Assembly (NCBI GenBank): GCA_024235835.1
Contig: JACKLQ010000001.1
Location: 1-64,000, forward strand
Direction of reading: 5' to 3'
DNA: 64,000 bases
DNA from: Thiobacillus sp.
Lineage (GTDB): Bacteria > Pseudomonadota > Gammaproteobacteria > Burkholderiales > Thiobacillaceae
Shown here: positions 16,111 to 24,623 of the stretch, piece by piece
Position numbering within the stretch: the stretch's first letter is position 1
How the letters are laid out: each line of letters starts with the position of its first letter
Notes under the pieces: model-generated
The model's input: the letters and a program-made list of their open reading frames with translations, nothing else
What the model was told of the DNA's origin: nothing
Databases searched by the model: none
Translations under genes and position numbers: made by a program

Positions 16111-18026
16111 GCACTGCCGGCCACATCGACCACGGCAAGACCACCCTGGTGAAGGCCCTCACCGGGGTGGATGCCGACCGGGTGCCGGAGGAAAAGACCC
16201 GGGGCATCACCCTGGACCTGGGCTATGCCTACACGCCCCTGGCCGATGGCGGGGTGTTGGGCTTCGTGGACGTGCCCGGCCACGAGAAGCTGATCCACAA
16301 CATGCTGGCCGGGGCCACCGGCATCGATTTCGTGCTCCTGGTCATCGCCGCCGACGACGGCCCCATGCCCCAGACCCGGGAGCACCTGGAGCTGCTGGAC
16401 CTGCTCGGCCTGACCCGGGGCGCGGTGGCCCTGACCAAGATCGACGCCGTGGCGCCGGAAAGGCTGGACGCGGCCCGGGCGGAGATCGAGGCTTTGCTGG
16501 CGGGCACGGGGCTGGCCGGCAGCCCGGTGTTCCCGGTCTCGGGCCGGACGGGGGCGGGAGTGGCCGAACTGCGCGCGTATCTGGATGCCATGGCGGCCGC
16601 CCTGCCGCCCCGCCCCACGGCAGGCCGCTTCCGCCTGGCCATCGACCGGGCTTTTTCCATCAAGGGGGTGGGCACCGTGGTCACCGGCACCGCCCACGCC
16701 GGCCGGGTGGCGGTGGACGACATGCTGGTAATCGCCCCGCCCGGCTTCAAGGCACGGGTACGGGGCCTCCACGTCCAGGACCGGCCCGCCGAAGGGGGGC
16801 AGGCCGGGGAGCGCTGCGCCCTGGCCCTGAAGGGCGACTTCGAGAAGCAGGACATCGCCCGGGGCATGTGGCTGGTGGAACCGGCCCTGGCGATCTCTCT
16901 GACCCGTTTTCAGGCCGAGTTGCGGGTGCCCGCCAGCCAGAAGCCCCTGACCCCCATGCAGGCCGTGCACGTGCATCTGGGCGCCGAGGACATTCCCGGC
17001 CGGGTGGCCCTGCTGGACTGCCCGGAGGCCGCCCCCGGCACCATCGCCCTGGTGGAAATCCTGCTGGAGCGGGAGACCCTGGCCCTGCGCGGCGACCGCT
17101 TCATCCTGCGGGACGCGGGGGCCCGGCGCACCGTGGCGGGCGGGCGGGTGCTGGACATCTTCCCCCCCACCCGGCACAAGCGCACGCCCCAGCGCCTGGC
17201 CCTGTTGCGAAGCCTGGGCCGGGACGACCCGGCCGAAAGCCTTGCCCTGCTGGCCGCCCAGTCCCCCGCCGGCATCGACCTTAGCCGTTTTGCCCTGAGC
17301 TGGAACCTGGCGGAGGCCGATGCCGAGACCCTCTGGCAACGGGCCGGCCTGCGGGTGATCCGGGACGGCGCGGCGGTTGTGGGCATTGCCCAGGCCGCCT
17401 GGGAGGCCCTGACGGCCAGGCTGCTGGATGCCCTGGCCCGGGAGCACGAGCGGGCCCCGGACATGATCGGCGTGGAGCGGGAACGCCTGCGGCGCATGAC
17501 CTCGGCCCAGTTGCCCGCCGCCGTGTTCGCCGCCCTGGTGACGGAACAGCTGGCGGCGGGCACCCTGGCCCAGACCCGGGCCTGGCTGCACCTGCCGGCA
17601 CATCAGGCCACGGTGTCCGACGCCGACCGGGACCTGTTCAGCGTGCTCAAGCCCCTGCTGGATGCCCGGCCCTTCAACCCGCCCCGGGTGCGGGATGTGG
17701 CCCGGGCCACGGGCACGCCGGAGGAGGGGGTGCGTCGCCTGTTCAAGCGCCTGGCCCGGGCCGGCGAGCTCTATCCCGTGGCCCACGACCACTACTACAC
17801 CGCCCGGGCGGTGGCAGACCTGGCCGCCAGGGTGGAACAGCTTTTTCAGGCCGATGGCGGGGCGCGTATTGCCAACCTGCGGGATGTACTGGGGGAGGCG
17901 GGGGGCGGCCGCAAGATTGCCACCCACATCCTCGAGTTCTTCGACCGGGTCGGCTACACTCGTCGGGTCCGGGATGAGCATGTACCGCGCGGCGGAGCCG
18001 ACACGAAACAATGGACGCCCTCCTGA
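16101..18026 (+). CDS. selB: Selenocysteine-specific translation elongation factor
   Basis: A 641-residue SelB starting at GTG 16101 within the end of selA. The GTPase domain has G1 GHIDHGKT at 7-14, RGIT, DVPGHE and TKID. EF-Tu-like domains 2 and 3 follow (FSIKGVGTVVTGTAHAG), then the C-terminal winged-helix repeats, the last part (RDVARATGTPEEGVRRLFKR) being the SECIS-binding region. It delivers Sec-tRNA(Sec) to UGA codons with a SECIS. Its stop lies 16 bp before the tRNA-Sec gene, so the three genes form one decoding cassette. Confidence 0.96.
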   Translation: MLVGTAGHIDHGKTTLVKALTGVDADRVPEEKTRGITLDLGYAYTPLADGGVLGFVDVPGHEKLIHNMLAGATGIDFVLLVIAADDGPMPQTREHLELLDLLGLTRGAVALTKIDAVAPERLDAARAEIEALLAGTGLAGSPVFPVSGRTGAGVAELRAYLDAMAAALPPRPTAGRFRLAIDRAFSIKGVGTVVTGTAHAGRVAVDDMLVIAPPGFKARVRGLHVQDRPAEGGQAGERCALALKGDFEKQDIARGMWLVEPALAISLTRFQAELRVPASQKPLTPMQAVHVHLGAEDIPGRVALLDCPEAAPGTIALVEILLERETLALRGDRFILRDAGARRTVAGGRVLDIFPPTRHKRTPQRLALLRSLGRDDPAESLALLAAQSPAGIDLSRFALSWNLAEADAETLWQRAGLRVIRDGAAVVGIAQAAWEALTARLLDALAREHERAPDMIGVERERLRRMTSAQLPAAVFAALVTEQLAAGTLAQTRAWLHLPAHQATVSDADRDLFSVLKPLLDARPFNPPRVRDVARATGTPEEGVRRLFKRLARAGELYPVAHDHYYTARAVADLAARVEQLFQADGGARIANLRDVLGEAGGGRKIATHILEFFDRVGYTRRVRDEHVPRGGADTKQWTPS

Positions 18027-18042
18027 AATCCCCCCCTATATT

Positions 18043-18138
18043 GGAAGAGATCGTTCCCCGGTGGGGCGCCCGGTCTTCAAAACCGGGAGGGGCCGCCAGG
18101 CGGTCCCTGGTAGGTTCGACTCCTGCTCTCTTCCGCCA
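18043..18138 (+). tRNA. selC: tRNA-Sec (UCA anticodon)
   Basis: The 96-base gene has an 8-bp acceptor stem (GGAAGAGA with TCTCTTCC), encoded discriminator G and CCA at 18136-18138, anticodon stem CCCGGT/ACCGGG with loop CTTCAAA (anticodon TCA at 18077-18079), a long variable arm built on GGCCGCC/GGCGGTCC, and a T loop GTTCGAC. The 8-bp acceptor and large variable arm are diagnostic for tRNA-Sec. It follows selB by 16 bp. Confidence 0.97.
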
Positions 18139-18298
18139 TCTCCACGCAACAACCCCTCTCGTACCGCATCGCCCCCGTCACGCCGGGCCAGGGAAGGCAC
18201 GCCTTGGCGGATGGCCATGGGCATTTCAGTGAGCGGTTCGGGGTCAATCCGGTGGTCCGGCCAGGCGGTATCATGCGTCCGTCCTTGGGAGAGAGTGC

Positions 18299-19549
18299 AT
18301 GGAACTGGCGTTGGCTGCCCTGGCGGGCTTGGTGGTGGGGTTGTTGATCCTGTTCTGGCAGCGGGGCCGCTGGCTGGCCCGGGTGGCCGGCCTGGAGGCG
18401 GAACTGTCGGGGGTGGCCACGCAATTGGCGCAAACCGAGCGGGCCGAGGCGGAGAAGTTGGCCCTGCTGGAGAAGGCGGAGCAGAAGCTGGCGGACGCCT
18501 TCAACGCCCTGTCCGCCCAGGCCCTGAGGAGCAACAACCAGGCCTTCCTGGACCTGGCCAAGCAGAACCTGGCCGCCTTCCAGGAAAACGCCAAGGGGGA
18601 ACTGGCCGCGCGCCAGCAGGCGGTGGAAGGCCTGGTAAAGCCCCTGGCCGAGTCACTGGAGAAGCTCACGGCCCAGCAGCAGGAGATGGAGAAGAGCCGG
18701 ACAGGGGCCTACGCCACTTTGACCGAGCAGGTGAAGGGCCTGCTCACAGCCCAGCAGGATTTGCGCAGCGAGACTGGCCGCCTGGTCTCCGCACTGCGCC
18801 GTCCCGAGGTGCGGGGCCGCTGGGGCGAGGTTCAGTTGCGCCGGGTGGTGGAGATGGCGGGCATGCAGGACCACTGCGACTTCTTCGAGCAGGAGGCCAC
18901 GGAGGACCGGCGCCGGCCCGACATGGTGGTGCGCCTGCCCGGCGGCAAGACGGTGGTGCTGGATTCCAAGGCCCCGGTGTCCGCCTACCTGGAGGCGGTG
19001 GAGGCGGACCACGAGGAGGCCCGCCACAAGGCCCTGGCGCGCTTCACCCAGCATGTGCGCAACCATGTGCAGCAGCTGGCGGCCAAGACCTATTGGGACC
19101 AGTTCCAGCCTGCCCCGGAGTTCGTGGTGCTGTTCCTGCCCGGAGAGGCCTTCTTCAGCGCCGCCCTCCAGGAAGACCCGGAGCTCATCGAATTCGCCAG
19201 CGACAGGAAGGTGATCCTGGCCACCCCCACCACCCTGCTGGCCCTGCTCAAGGCGGTGTACTACGGCTGGCGCCAGGAGGCCCTGGCGGACAACGCCCGT
19301 CAGATCTCGGCCCTGGGCAAGGAACTCCACGACCGCCTGGCGGTGCTGGCAGCGCACTGGACCAGCGTGGGCAAGAACCTGGGCCAGGCCACCGAGTCCT
19401 ACAACAAGGCCGTGGCGTCCCTGGAATCCAGGGTGCTGGTCTCCGCCCGCAAGTTCCGGGACCTCCAGGCGGCCGACGCGGACAAGGAGCTGAGCCAGCC
19501 GCCCCTGGTGGAGGCCGTGCCCCGCCTGCCCGCCGAGACCCCTGACTGA
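18299..19549 (+). CDS. rmuC: DNA recombination protein RmuC
   Basis: A 416-residue protein with an N-terminal membrane helix (LALAALAGLVVGLLILFW), a long alpha-helical coiled-coil region to about residue 150 and the C-terminal RmuC nuclease-like domain: RGRWGEVQLRRVVEMAGM, then PDMVVRLPGGKTVVLDSKAP and the later YWDQFQPAPEFVVLFLPGEAF. Asp and Lys in VVLDSKAP are PD-(D/E)xK-type residues. RmuC proteins limit DNA inversion and recombination at repeats. It starts 160 bp after tRNA-Sec, in a stretch with no other gene. Confidence 0.9.
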   Translation: MELALAALAGLVVGLLILFWQRGRWLARVAGLEAELSGVATQLAQTERAEAEKLALLEKAEQKLADAFNALSAQALRSNNQAFLDLAKQNLAAFQENAKGELAARQQAVEGLVKPLAESLEKLTAQQQEMEKSRTGAYATLTEQVKGLLTAQQDLRSETGRLVSALRRPEVRGRWGEVQLRRVVEMAGMQDHCDFFEQEATEDRRRPDMVVRLPGGKTVVLDSKAPVSAYLEAVEADHEEARHKALARFTQHVRNHVQQLAAKTYWDQFQPAPEFVVLFLPGEAFFSAALQEDPELIEFASDRKVILATPTTLLALLKAVYYGWRQEALADNARQISALGKELHDRLAVLAAHWTSVGKNLGQATESYNKAVASLESRVLVSARKFRDLQAADADKELSQPPLVEAVPRLPAETPD

Positions 19550-19572
19550 GCGCCGTCCAGGGAATAGCGACC

Positions 19573-20436
19573 TTGGGTTCCGCCTGGATGCTGGTGGCCG
19601 GCCTGTGCTTCGCCCTCATGAGCGGGGTGGTGAAGCAGTCCGCCCACTGGTTCACCGGCGTGGAACTGGTGTTTTACCGATCGGTGTTCGCCTTTCTGCT
19701 CATCGCCGTGCCCATGCTGGGGCGCCACCACCTTGCGGGAGTGGGCGTGCTCACGGGCGAGCATCTGGGACTGCATCTGCGCCGAGGCCTGGTGGGCTTC
19801 CTGGCCCTGGCCACCTTCTTCCATGCCCTGGTGCACCTGCCCATGTCCATGGCCGTGACCCTCAACTACGCCTCGCCCCTGTTTCTCGCCCTGCTCATGC
19901 CCTGGCAGCTCAAGGAGCAGCCCAGCCTGCTGCAGTATGTCTCCGTGGCCCTGGGGTTCCTGGGGGTGTCCCTGCTGCTGCACCCCTGGGATGCGCCGGC
20001 AGGGGACCTGGAGGCGGGGCTCGTCGGCCTGTTCTCCGGAGTGATGGCGGCTTTTGCCTACATCCATGTGCGCAAGCTGGGCCGCCTGCACGAGCCCGAG
20101 TGGCGTACCGTGTTCTGGTTCTCCGCCGTCTGCGTGGTTGGGGCGGGGGCCCTGGCCACGGCCACGGGCTGGCATGACCTGCATGTGGAGAATCTGCCCT
20201 GGCTGATGCTGCTGGGCCTGCTGGCCACCATGGGCCAACTGGCCATGACCCGTGCCTACCGTACCGGCCATACGGCTCTGGTGGCCAGTTTCGCGTTCAG
20301 CACTGTGGTGTTCAGCGCCTTACTGGAGACCTGGTTTTTCGAAGAGAATATGCCCATCAATGCCTGGTTCGGCATGGCCGTGATCGTGGCGGCCGGCATC
20401 TGGGCGGCGCAACTCAGCTTGGGGGACAGGAAATGA
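19573..20436 (+). CDS. EamA/DMT-superfamily permease
   Basis: A 287-residue membrane protein with ten predicted helices in two EamA repeats, starting at TTG 19573; an ATG at 19588 would remove five residues. Hallmarks are GLCFALMSGVVKQSAHWFTG at the start, VTLNYASPLFLALLMPW in repeat 1 and TMGQLAMTRAYRTGHTALVA in repeat 2. Metabolite export is typical of the family; the substrate cannot be read from sequence. It follows rmuC by 23 bp and overlaps the next gene by 4 bp. Confidence 0.85.
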   Translation: MGSAWMLVAGLCFALMSGVVKQSAHWFTGVELVFYRSVFAFLLIAVPMLGRHHLAGVGVLTGEHLGLHLRRGLVGFLALATFFHALVHLPMSMAVTLNYASPLFLALLMPWQLKEQPSLLQYVSVALGFLGVSLLLHPWDAPAGDLEAGLVGLFSGVMAAFAYIHVRKLGRLHEPEWRTVFWFSAVCVVGAGALATATGWHDLHVENLPWLMLLGLLATMGQLAMTRAYRTGHTALVASFAFSTVVFSALLETWFFEENMPINAWFGMAVIVAAGIWAAQLSLGDRK

Positions 20437-20783
20437 TCACCACCGCGGTGCAAGGCAATCTGGTCAGCGTCTCTGTCATGGGGGAGTTCACCCTGGCGGA
20501 CTACAAGGACTTTGAACAGTCCGTGCTCTACAACCTGCAGTTCCAGGGAGGCGTGAACCTGCTCCTGGACCTGCGCGACATGATTGGTTACACCCTGGAC
20601 GTGGCCTGGGAGGAGTTGAAATTCACCCGGGATCACCGCTACGACTTCCGCAGGATCGCCGTGGTGACCAATGACGAGTGGATGGTGTGGATCGCCTGGC
20701 TCAACCGCCTCATCGTGGACGGCGAGGTGCGGGTGTTCGACGACCCCGGCCTGGCCATGGAGTGGCTCCAGGCCGAGGGGTAA
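20433..20783 (+). CDS. SpoIIAA/STAS-like protein
   Basis: This 116-residue cytosolic protein begins in an ATGA overlap with the permease gene. The pattern of beta strands and helices (NLVSVSVMGEFTLADYKDF, NLLLDLRDMIGYTLDVAWEE, IAVVTNDEWMVWIAWLNRL) matches the SpoIIAA-like family that binds small hydrophobic ligands or regulators. It lacks the phosphorylatable Ser of true anti-anti-sigma factors. No function is established for close homologues; co-translation with an exporter suggests modulation of transport, which is inference. Confidence 0.7.
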   Translation: MITTAVQGNLVSVSVMGEFTLADYKDFEQSVLYNLQFQGGVNLLLDLRDMIGYTLDVAWEELKFTRDHRYDFRRIAVVTNDEWMVWIAWLNRLIVDGEVRVFDDPGLAMEWLQAEG

Positions 20784-21200
20784 TCAGACTTCCACGATCT
20801 CGAAGTCGTGGGTCATCCGGGCCGTCTTGCCCAGGATGATGCTGGCGGAGCAGTATTTCTCCGCCGAAAGCTTGATGGCCCGGTCCACAACCTCGGGCTT
20901 CAGGCCCCGGCCTTTCACCGTGAAGTGCATGTGGATACTGGTGAACACCTTGGGGTGGTCTTCGGCCCGGTCCGCCTCGATTTCCACCTGGCAGTCCACC
21001 ACGTCCTGGCGGCTCTTCTGCAGGATCATGATCACGTCCACCGAGGTGCAACCGCCGGCCCCCATGAGTAGCATTTCCATGGGCCGGGGGCCCAGGTTCT
21101 TGCCGCCGATGTCCGGGGCGCCGTCCATGACCACGGCATGGCCGCTGCCGGATTCGGCCATGAAACAAACGCCTTCCACCCATTTCACGCGGGTCTTCAT
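20784..21200 (-). CDS. OsmC/YhfA-like peroxidase family protein
   Basis: A 138-residue protein from the ATG at 21200 (MKTRVKWVEGVCF); the frame extends to 21254 but without conservation. OsmC-family landmarks are MEMLLMGAGGCTSVDVIMIL with the first reactive Cys and LSAEKYCSASIIL with the second. These Cys pairs reduce organic hydroperoxides in studied members; the YhfA subgroup is less well defined. Both positions are Cys, so it is not a selenoprotein. The gene ends exactly where the convergent STAS-like gene ends. Confidence 0.85.
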   Translation of the reverse strand: MKTRVKWVEGVCFMAESGSGHAVVMDGAPDIGGKNLGPRPMEMLLMGAGGCTSVDVIMILQKSRQDVVDCQVEIEADRAEDHPKVFTSIHMHFTVKGRGLKPEVVDRAIKLSAEKYCSASIILGKTARMTHDFEIVEV

Positions 21201-21213
21201 TGCAGTATTCCTT

Positions 21214-21963
21214 TCATTTTCGCAGTTGATACCAAGCCCGGCCGATCCATTCATGGCTGGCCAGGTGGCTGTTCAGCAATGCCTGGGCATTGGGGATGAA
21301 GTCGAATAATTCCACATTGCCGTCCAGCTTGTAGCCGATGCCGGCGGGGACAACCTGGAAGCCGGCCTGGCGGAATTCCGGCATGGCCCGGGCCAGGTGC
21401 CAGCCGTGGGTCACCAGGTAGATGCGACGGATGCCGGCCTCGTGCAGGATGGCCGCGGAGAAGCGGGCGTTTTCCCGGGTATTCCGGGAGCGGTCCTCCA
21501 CCCAGCGAACGGGGGTTCGGAATTCCTCTGCCAGCACTGAGCGCATGATCCGCCCTTCGGCCGCGCCAATCCCTTCAGGCGCGCCCCCCGTCACCAGGAC
21601 GGGTTTGTGGAATTGCCGTGCCAGGCGGGCGCCATAGCGCAATCGCTCCAGCGTGTAGGACTTGACCGTGTCGCCGCCGTATTCCACGGAGTTCCTGATG
21701 CGGCCGCCCCCCAGGATGACGATGGCATCCGCTTCCCGGCCCGTCAGCTTGACCGGGTCGGGGGCCAGGCTGTCCAGGAATTTGCCCGCGACGATGGGAG
21801 TGGACAGCAGCCAGATTCCCCCCAGGCTGACAAAAAGGAGACCCTTGCCCCAGCGGGGCTTGCGTTTCAGCAGCATCAGGCCCGCCACGCCCGAGATGGC
21901 CAGGTTCAGGGGCGGCAGCAGGAAGGCGGCAAAGAGGTTGGTGATCAGCCAGGACGCATCCAT
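21214..21963 (-). CDS. YdcF/ElyC-type DUF218 membrane protein
   Basis: The 249-residue protein has two N-terminal membrane helices and a DUF218 domain beginning DAIVILGGGRIRNSVEYGG, with LVTGGAPEG, RSRNTRENARFSAAIL and VTHGWHLARAMPEFRQAG. In E. coli the relative ElyC affects peptidoglycan and enterobacterial common antigen lipid-carrier metabolism. The domain would face the periplasm. It is 13 bp upstream of osmC on the same strand and divergent from rplM. Confidence 0.82.
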   Translation of the reverse strand: MDASWLITNLFAAFLLPPLNLAISGVAGLMLLKRKPRWGKGLLFVSLGGIWLLSTPIVAGKFLDSLAPDPVKLTGREADAIVILGGGRIRNSVEYGGDTVKSYTLERLRYGARLARQFHKPVLVTGGAPEGIGAAEGRIMRSVLAEEFRTPVRWVEDRSRNTRENARFSAAILHEAGIRRIYLVTHGWHLARAMPEFRQAGFQVVPAGIGYKLDGNVELFDFIPNAQALLNSHLASHEWIGRAWYQLRK

Positions 21964-22073
21964 GGCGGGATTATCACGGCCACACCCATCCAGGGGAAAG
22001 TCCGGTTTGACACAAGCCCGAACAAAACCATAAAATCACGCGCTTTCCGTAGTCCCCCTATTTGGAACACGAC

Positions 22074-22502
22074 ATGAAAACCTTTTCCGCCAAGCCCCAC
22101 GAGGTCCAGCACGGCTGGTACGTGGTGGACGGCACCGACAAGGTGCTGGGCCGTCTGGCCTCCGAGATCGCCCGCCGTCTGCGCGGCAAGCACAAGGCCA
22201 TCTATACCCCCCACGTGGACACCGGCGACTACATCGTCGTGGTGAACGTTGAGAAGCTGAAAGTGACCGGCAACAAGGGCGAAGACAAGAAGTATTTCCG
22301 CCACTCCGGCTACCCCGGCGGCATCTATGAGACCAACTTCGACAAGATGCAGGCACGCTTCCCGGGCCGCGCCCTGGAGAAGGCTGTCAAAGGCATGCTG
22401 CCCAAGGGCCCCCTTGGCTACGCCATGATCAAGAAGCTGAAGGTCTATGCCGGTGCCGAGCATCCTCACACCGCCCAGCAGCCCCAGACCCTGGAAATCT
22501 AA
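22074..22502 (+). CDS. rplM: 50S ribosomal protein L13
   Basis: A 142-residue L13 starting at the ATG at 22074 (MKTFSAKPHEVQHGWYVVD); an upstream in-frame start at 22062 adds four non-conserved residues. It has the L13 signature KVLGRLASEIARRLRGKHK, GDYIVVVNVEKLKVTG and AVKGMLPKGPLGYAMIKKL. It binds 23S rRNA early in large-subunit assembly. It forms the conserved two-gene operon with rpsI, nine bases downstream. Confidence 0.98.
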   Translation: MKTFSAKPHEVQHGWYVVDGTDKVLGRLASEIARRLRGKHKAIYTPHVDTGDYIVVVNVEKLKVTGNKGEDKKYFRHSGYPGGIYETNFDKMQARFPGRALEKAVKGMLPKGPLGYAMIKKLKVYAGAEHPHTAQQPQTLEI

Positions 22503-22511
22503 GGAACAAGC

Positions 22512-22904
22512 ATGATCGGCAACTACTATTATGGAACCGGCCGCCGCAAGAGCTCCGTGGCCCGCGTTTTCCTCAAGGCCGGCTCCGGCAACATCGTCGT
22601 CAACGGCAAGCCCGTGGACGAGTACTTTGCCCGGGAAACCGGCCGCATGATCGTGCGCCAGCCCCTGGTGCTGACCGAGCGTAAGGATACCTTCGACATC
22701 ATGGTGAACGTGAGCGGCGGTGGCGAATCCGGCCAGGCCGGCGCCGTGCGCCATGGCATCACCCGCGCCCTGATCGAGTACGACGCTGCCCTGAAGCCTG
22801 ACCTGAAGCGCGCCGGCCTGGTGACTCGCGACGCCCGCGAAGTCGAGCGCAAGAAGGTCGGTTTGCACAAGGCGCGCCGTCGCAAGCAGTTCTCCAAGCG
22901 CTAA
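22512..22904 (+). CDS. rpsI: 30S ribosomal protein S9
   Basis: A 130-residue S9 beginning MIGNYYYGTGRRKSSVARVF. The C-terminal tail KKVGLHKARRRKQFSKR ends in the conserved Lys-Arg that reaches the P-site tRNA. A ribosome-binding site AAGGAAC precedes it. A strong terminator lies 34 bp downstream. Confidence 0.98.
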   Translation: MIGNYYYGTGRRKSSVARVFLKAGSGNIVVNGKPVDEYFARETGRMIVRQPLVLTERKDTFDIMVNVSGGGESGQAGAVRHGITRALIEYDAALKPDLKRAGLVTRDAREVERKKVGLHKARRRKQFSKR

Positions 22905-22937
22905 TCCATGCCTTGGATGTAAGCAACGCAGCGAAAG

Positions 22938-22959
22938 AGCCGCCTCCGGGCGGCTTTTT
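22938..22959 (+). terminator. Rho-independent terminator of rplM-rpsI
   Basis: AGCCGCC pairs with GGCGGCT around TCCG, followed by TTTTC. It separates the ribosomal operon from argC. Confidence 0.85.
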
Positions 22960-22993
22960 CTTTTCAAGCACCACATTTCAAAGGAGTGACAGC

Positions 22994-24022
22994 ATGATCA
23001 AGGTAGGCATCGTCGGCGGTACCGGCTACACGGGCGTGGAACTGTTGCGTCTGCTGTGTCAGCACCCGGAAGCGGAACTCACTGCCATCACCTCCCGCAA
23101 GGAAGCGGGCATGCCCGTGACGGACATGTTCCCCTCCCTGCGTGGCCGCGTGGGCCTGGCCTTCTCAACCCCCGAAGATGCCGCCCTGAAGGATTGTGAT
23201 GTGGTGTTCTTCGCCACCCCAAACGGCGTGGCCATGCAGCAGACCCGCGAATTGCTGGACGCCGGCGTCAAGGTCATCGACCTGGCCGCCGACTTCCGCA
23301 TCCAGGACATCGACGTTTGGTCCAAGTGGTACGGCATGGAGCACGCCTGCCCGGACCTGGTGGCCGAGGCGGTGTACGGCCTGCCGGAGATCAACCGGGA
23401 CAAGATCAAAGGCGCCCGTATCATCGCCAACCCCGGCTGCTACCCCACCGCCGCGCAGTTGGGTTTCCTGCCCCTGGTGGAGGCCGGTGTGATCGACACC
23501 TCGTGGATGGTGGCGGACTGCAAGTCCGGCGTGTCCGGTGCCGGGCGCAAGGCGGAGGTGCATACCCTGTTTCCCGAGGCCAGCGACAACTTCAAGGCCT
23601 ACGCCGTGCCGGGCCATCGGCATCAGCCGGAGATCCGCCAGGGCCTGGCGCGCATGGCAGGCCATGACGTGGGCCTGACCTTCGTGCCCCACCTCACCCC
23701 CCTGATCCGGGGCATCCACGCCACCCTGTATGCCCGGCTCACCCAGGACGTGGACCTGCAGGCCCTGTTCGAGCAGCGCTACGCCGACGAGTACTTCGTC
23801 GACGTGCTGCCCGCCAAGTCCCATCCGGAGACCCGTTCCGTGCGGGCCTCCAACCTGTGCCGCATCGCCGTGCACCGGCCCCAGGGCGGCGACACCGTGG
23901 TGGTGCTGTCGGTGATCGATAACCTGGTGAAGGGCGCGGCGGGACAGGCGGTGCAGAACATGAACATCCTGTTCGGCTTCTCCGAGAACCTGGGGCTTAC
24001 CCAGGTACCCGTATCCCCTTGA
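22994..24022 (+). CDS. argC: N-acetyl-gamma-glutamyl-phosphate reductase
   Basis: A 342-residue type 1 ArgC starting at the ATG at 22994 after AAAGGAGTG. The N-terminus has the NADP fold KVGIVGGTGYTGVELLRLL and the active-site Cys is in IIANPGCYPTAAQLGF. The later SGVSGAGRKA and GHRHQPEI motifs carry substrate-binding and catalytic His residues. It performs the third step of arginine synthesis. It stands alone between two terminator- or repeat-bounded units. Confidence 0.97.
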   Translation: MIKVGIVGGTGYTGVELLRLLCQHPEAELTAITSRKEAGMPVTDMFPSLRGRVGLAFSTPEDAALKDCDVVFFATPNGVAMQQTRELLDAGVKVIDLAADFRIQDIDVWSKWYGMEHACPDLVAEAVYGLPEINRDKIKGARIIANPGCYPTAAQLGFLPLVEAGVIDTSWMVADCKSGVSGAGRKAEVHTLFPEASDNFKAYAVPGHRHQPEIRQGLARMAGHDVGLTFVPHLTPLIRGIHATLYARLTQDVDLQALFEQRYADEYFVDVLPAKSHPETRSVRASNLCRIAVHRPQGGDTVVVLSVIDNLVKGAAGQAVQNMNILFGFSENLGLTQVPVSP

Positions 24023-24092
24023 TAAGACTTGGGTCTTTGATTGACGAGAGGCTTGTCCATCCGGAAAATGGCCTTACTTATGCGCAAAGCAT

Positions 24093-24180
24093 GCTGAACC
24101 CCGGTCCCGGGAAATACCTCCCGGCCGCCCCCCCTCGGGGGCCAAGCCGTTCTTGGGGGCGGTACAGCGAACGGCTTGAA
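24093..24180. repeat. Dispersed palindromic repeat, copy 3, upstream of erpA
   Basis: Begins GCTGAACCCCGGTCCC, continues CCCGGCCGCCCCCCC, TCGGGGGCCAAGCCGTTCTT and closes AACGGCTTGAA. Arms AAGCCGTT and AACGGCTT are perfect inverses. It is the same family as 4146-4231 and the arsS insert, with compensating C/T changes in both arms relative to those copies. It occupies most of the argC-erpA interval. Confidence 0.75.
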
Positions 24181-24211
24181 GTCGCATATCCCCATACACA
24201 GGAGCATCCTT

Positions 24212-24559
24212 ATGAACGCCACCACCGAAATGTCCCCTTTCAACTTCACCGACAGCGCTGCCAACAAAGTGAAGGCCCTGATCGAGGAGGAAGGCAATCC
24301 CGAACTGAAGTTGCGCGTGTTTGTCACCGGCGGCGGCTGCTCTGGCTTCCAGTACGGTTTCACCTTTGACGAAGTGACCAACGAAGACGACATGGTCATG
24401 CAGAAGAACGGTGTGACCCTGCTCATCGACCCCATGAGCATGCAGTACATGATGGGTGCCGAGATCGATTACACCGAGGGCCTGGAAGGCGCCCAGTTCG
24501 TCATCAAGAACCCCAACGCCCAGTCCACCTGCGGCTGCGGCTCCTCCTTCTCCGTCTGA
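24212..24559 (+). CDS. erpA: Iron-sulfur cluster insertion protein ErpA
   Basis: A 115-residue A-type carrier from the ATG at 24212 after CAGGAGCAT. The three cluster-binding Cys are in TGGGCSGFQYGF and STCGCGSSF. It passes [4Fe-4S] or [2Fe-2S] clusters to apoproteins, including radical SAM enzymes. The 36-bp upstream frame to 24176 comes from the adjacent repeat and spacer and is not conserved. A terminator follows 20 bp after the stop. Confidence 0.95.
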   Translation: MNATTEMSPFNFTDSAANKVKALIEEEGNPELKLRVFVTGGGCSGFQYGFTFDEVTNEDDMVMQKNGVTLLIDPMSMQYMMGAEIDYTEGLEGAQFVIKNPNAQSTCGCGSSFSV

Positions 24560-24578
24560 ACCCGGCGAAGACAGTCGA

Positions 24579-24600
24579 AGGCGGCGCAAGCCGCCTTTTT
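24579..24600 (+). terminator. Rho-independent terminator of erpA
   Basis: AGGCGGC and GCCGCCT pair around GCAA and are followed by five T residues. Confidence 0.85.
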
Positions 24601-24623
24601 CGTTTGGAGCATGGAGTAATTTG

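Noticed and set aside
15384..18011. 875-residue minus-strand frame
   Set aside because: Antisense of selA-selB, low-complexity Gly/His/Gln content caused by high GC.
18043..18138. Integration at tRNA-Sec by a mobile element
   Set aside because: No integrase, duplicated 3' tRNA end or phage gene nearby; rmuC follows normally.
20784..21200. OsmC as a second selenoprotein, since OsmC-like selenoproteins exist
   Set aside because: Both reactive positions are Cys codons and there is no in-frame TGA.
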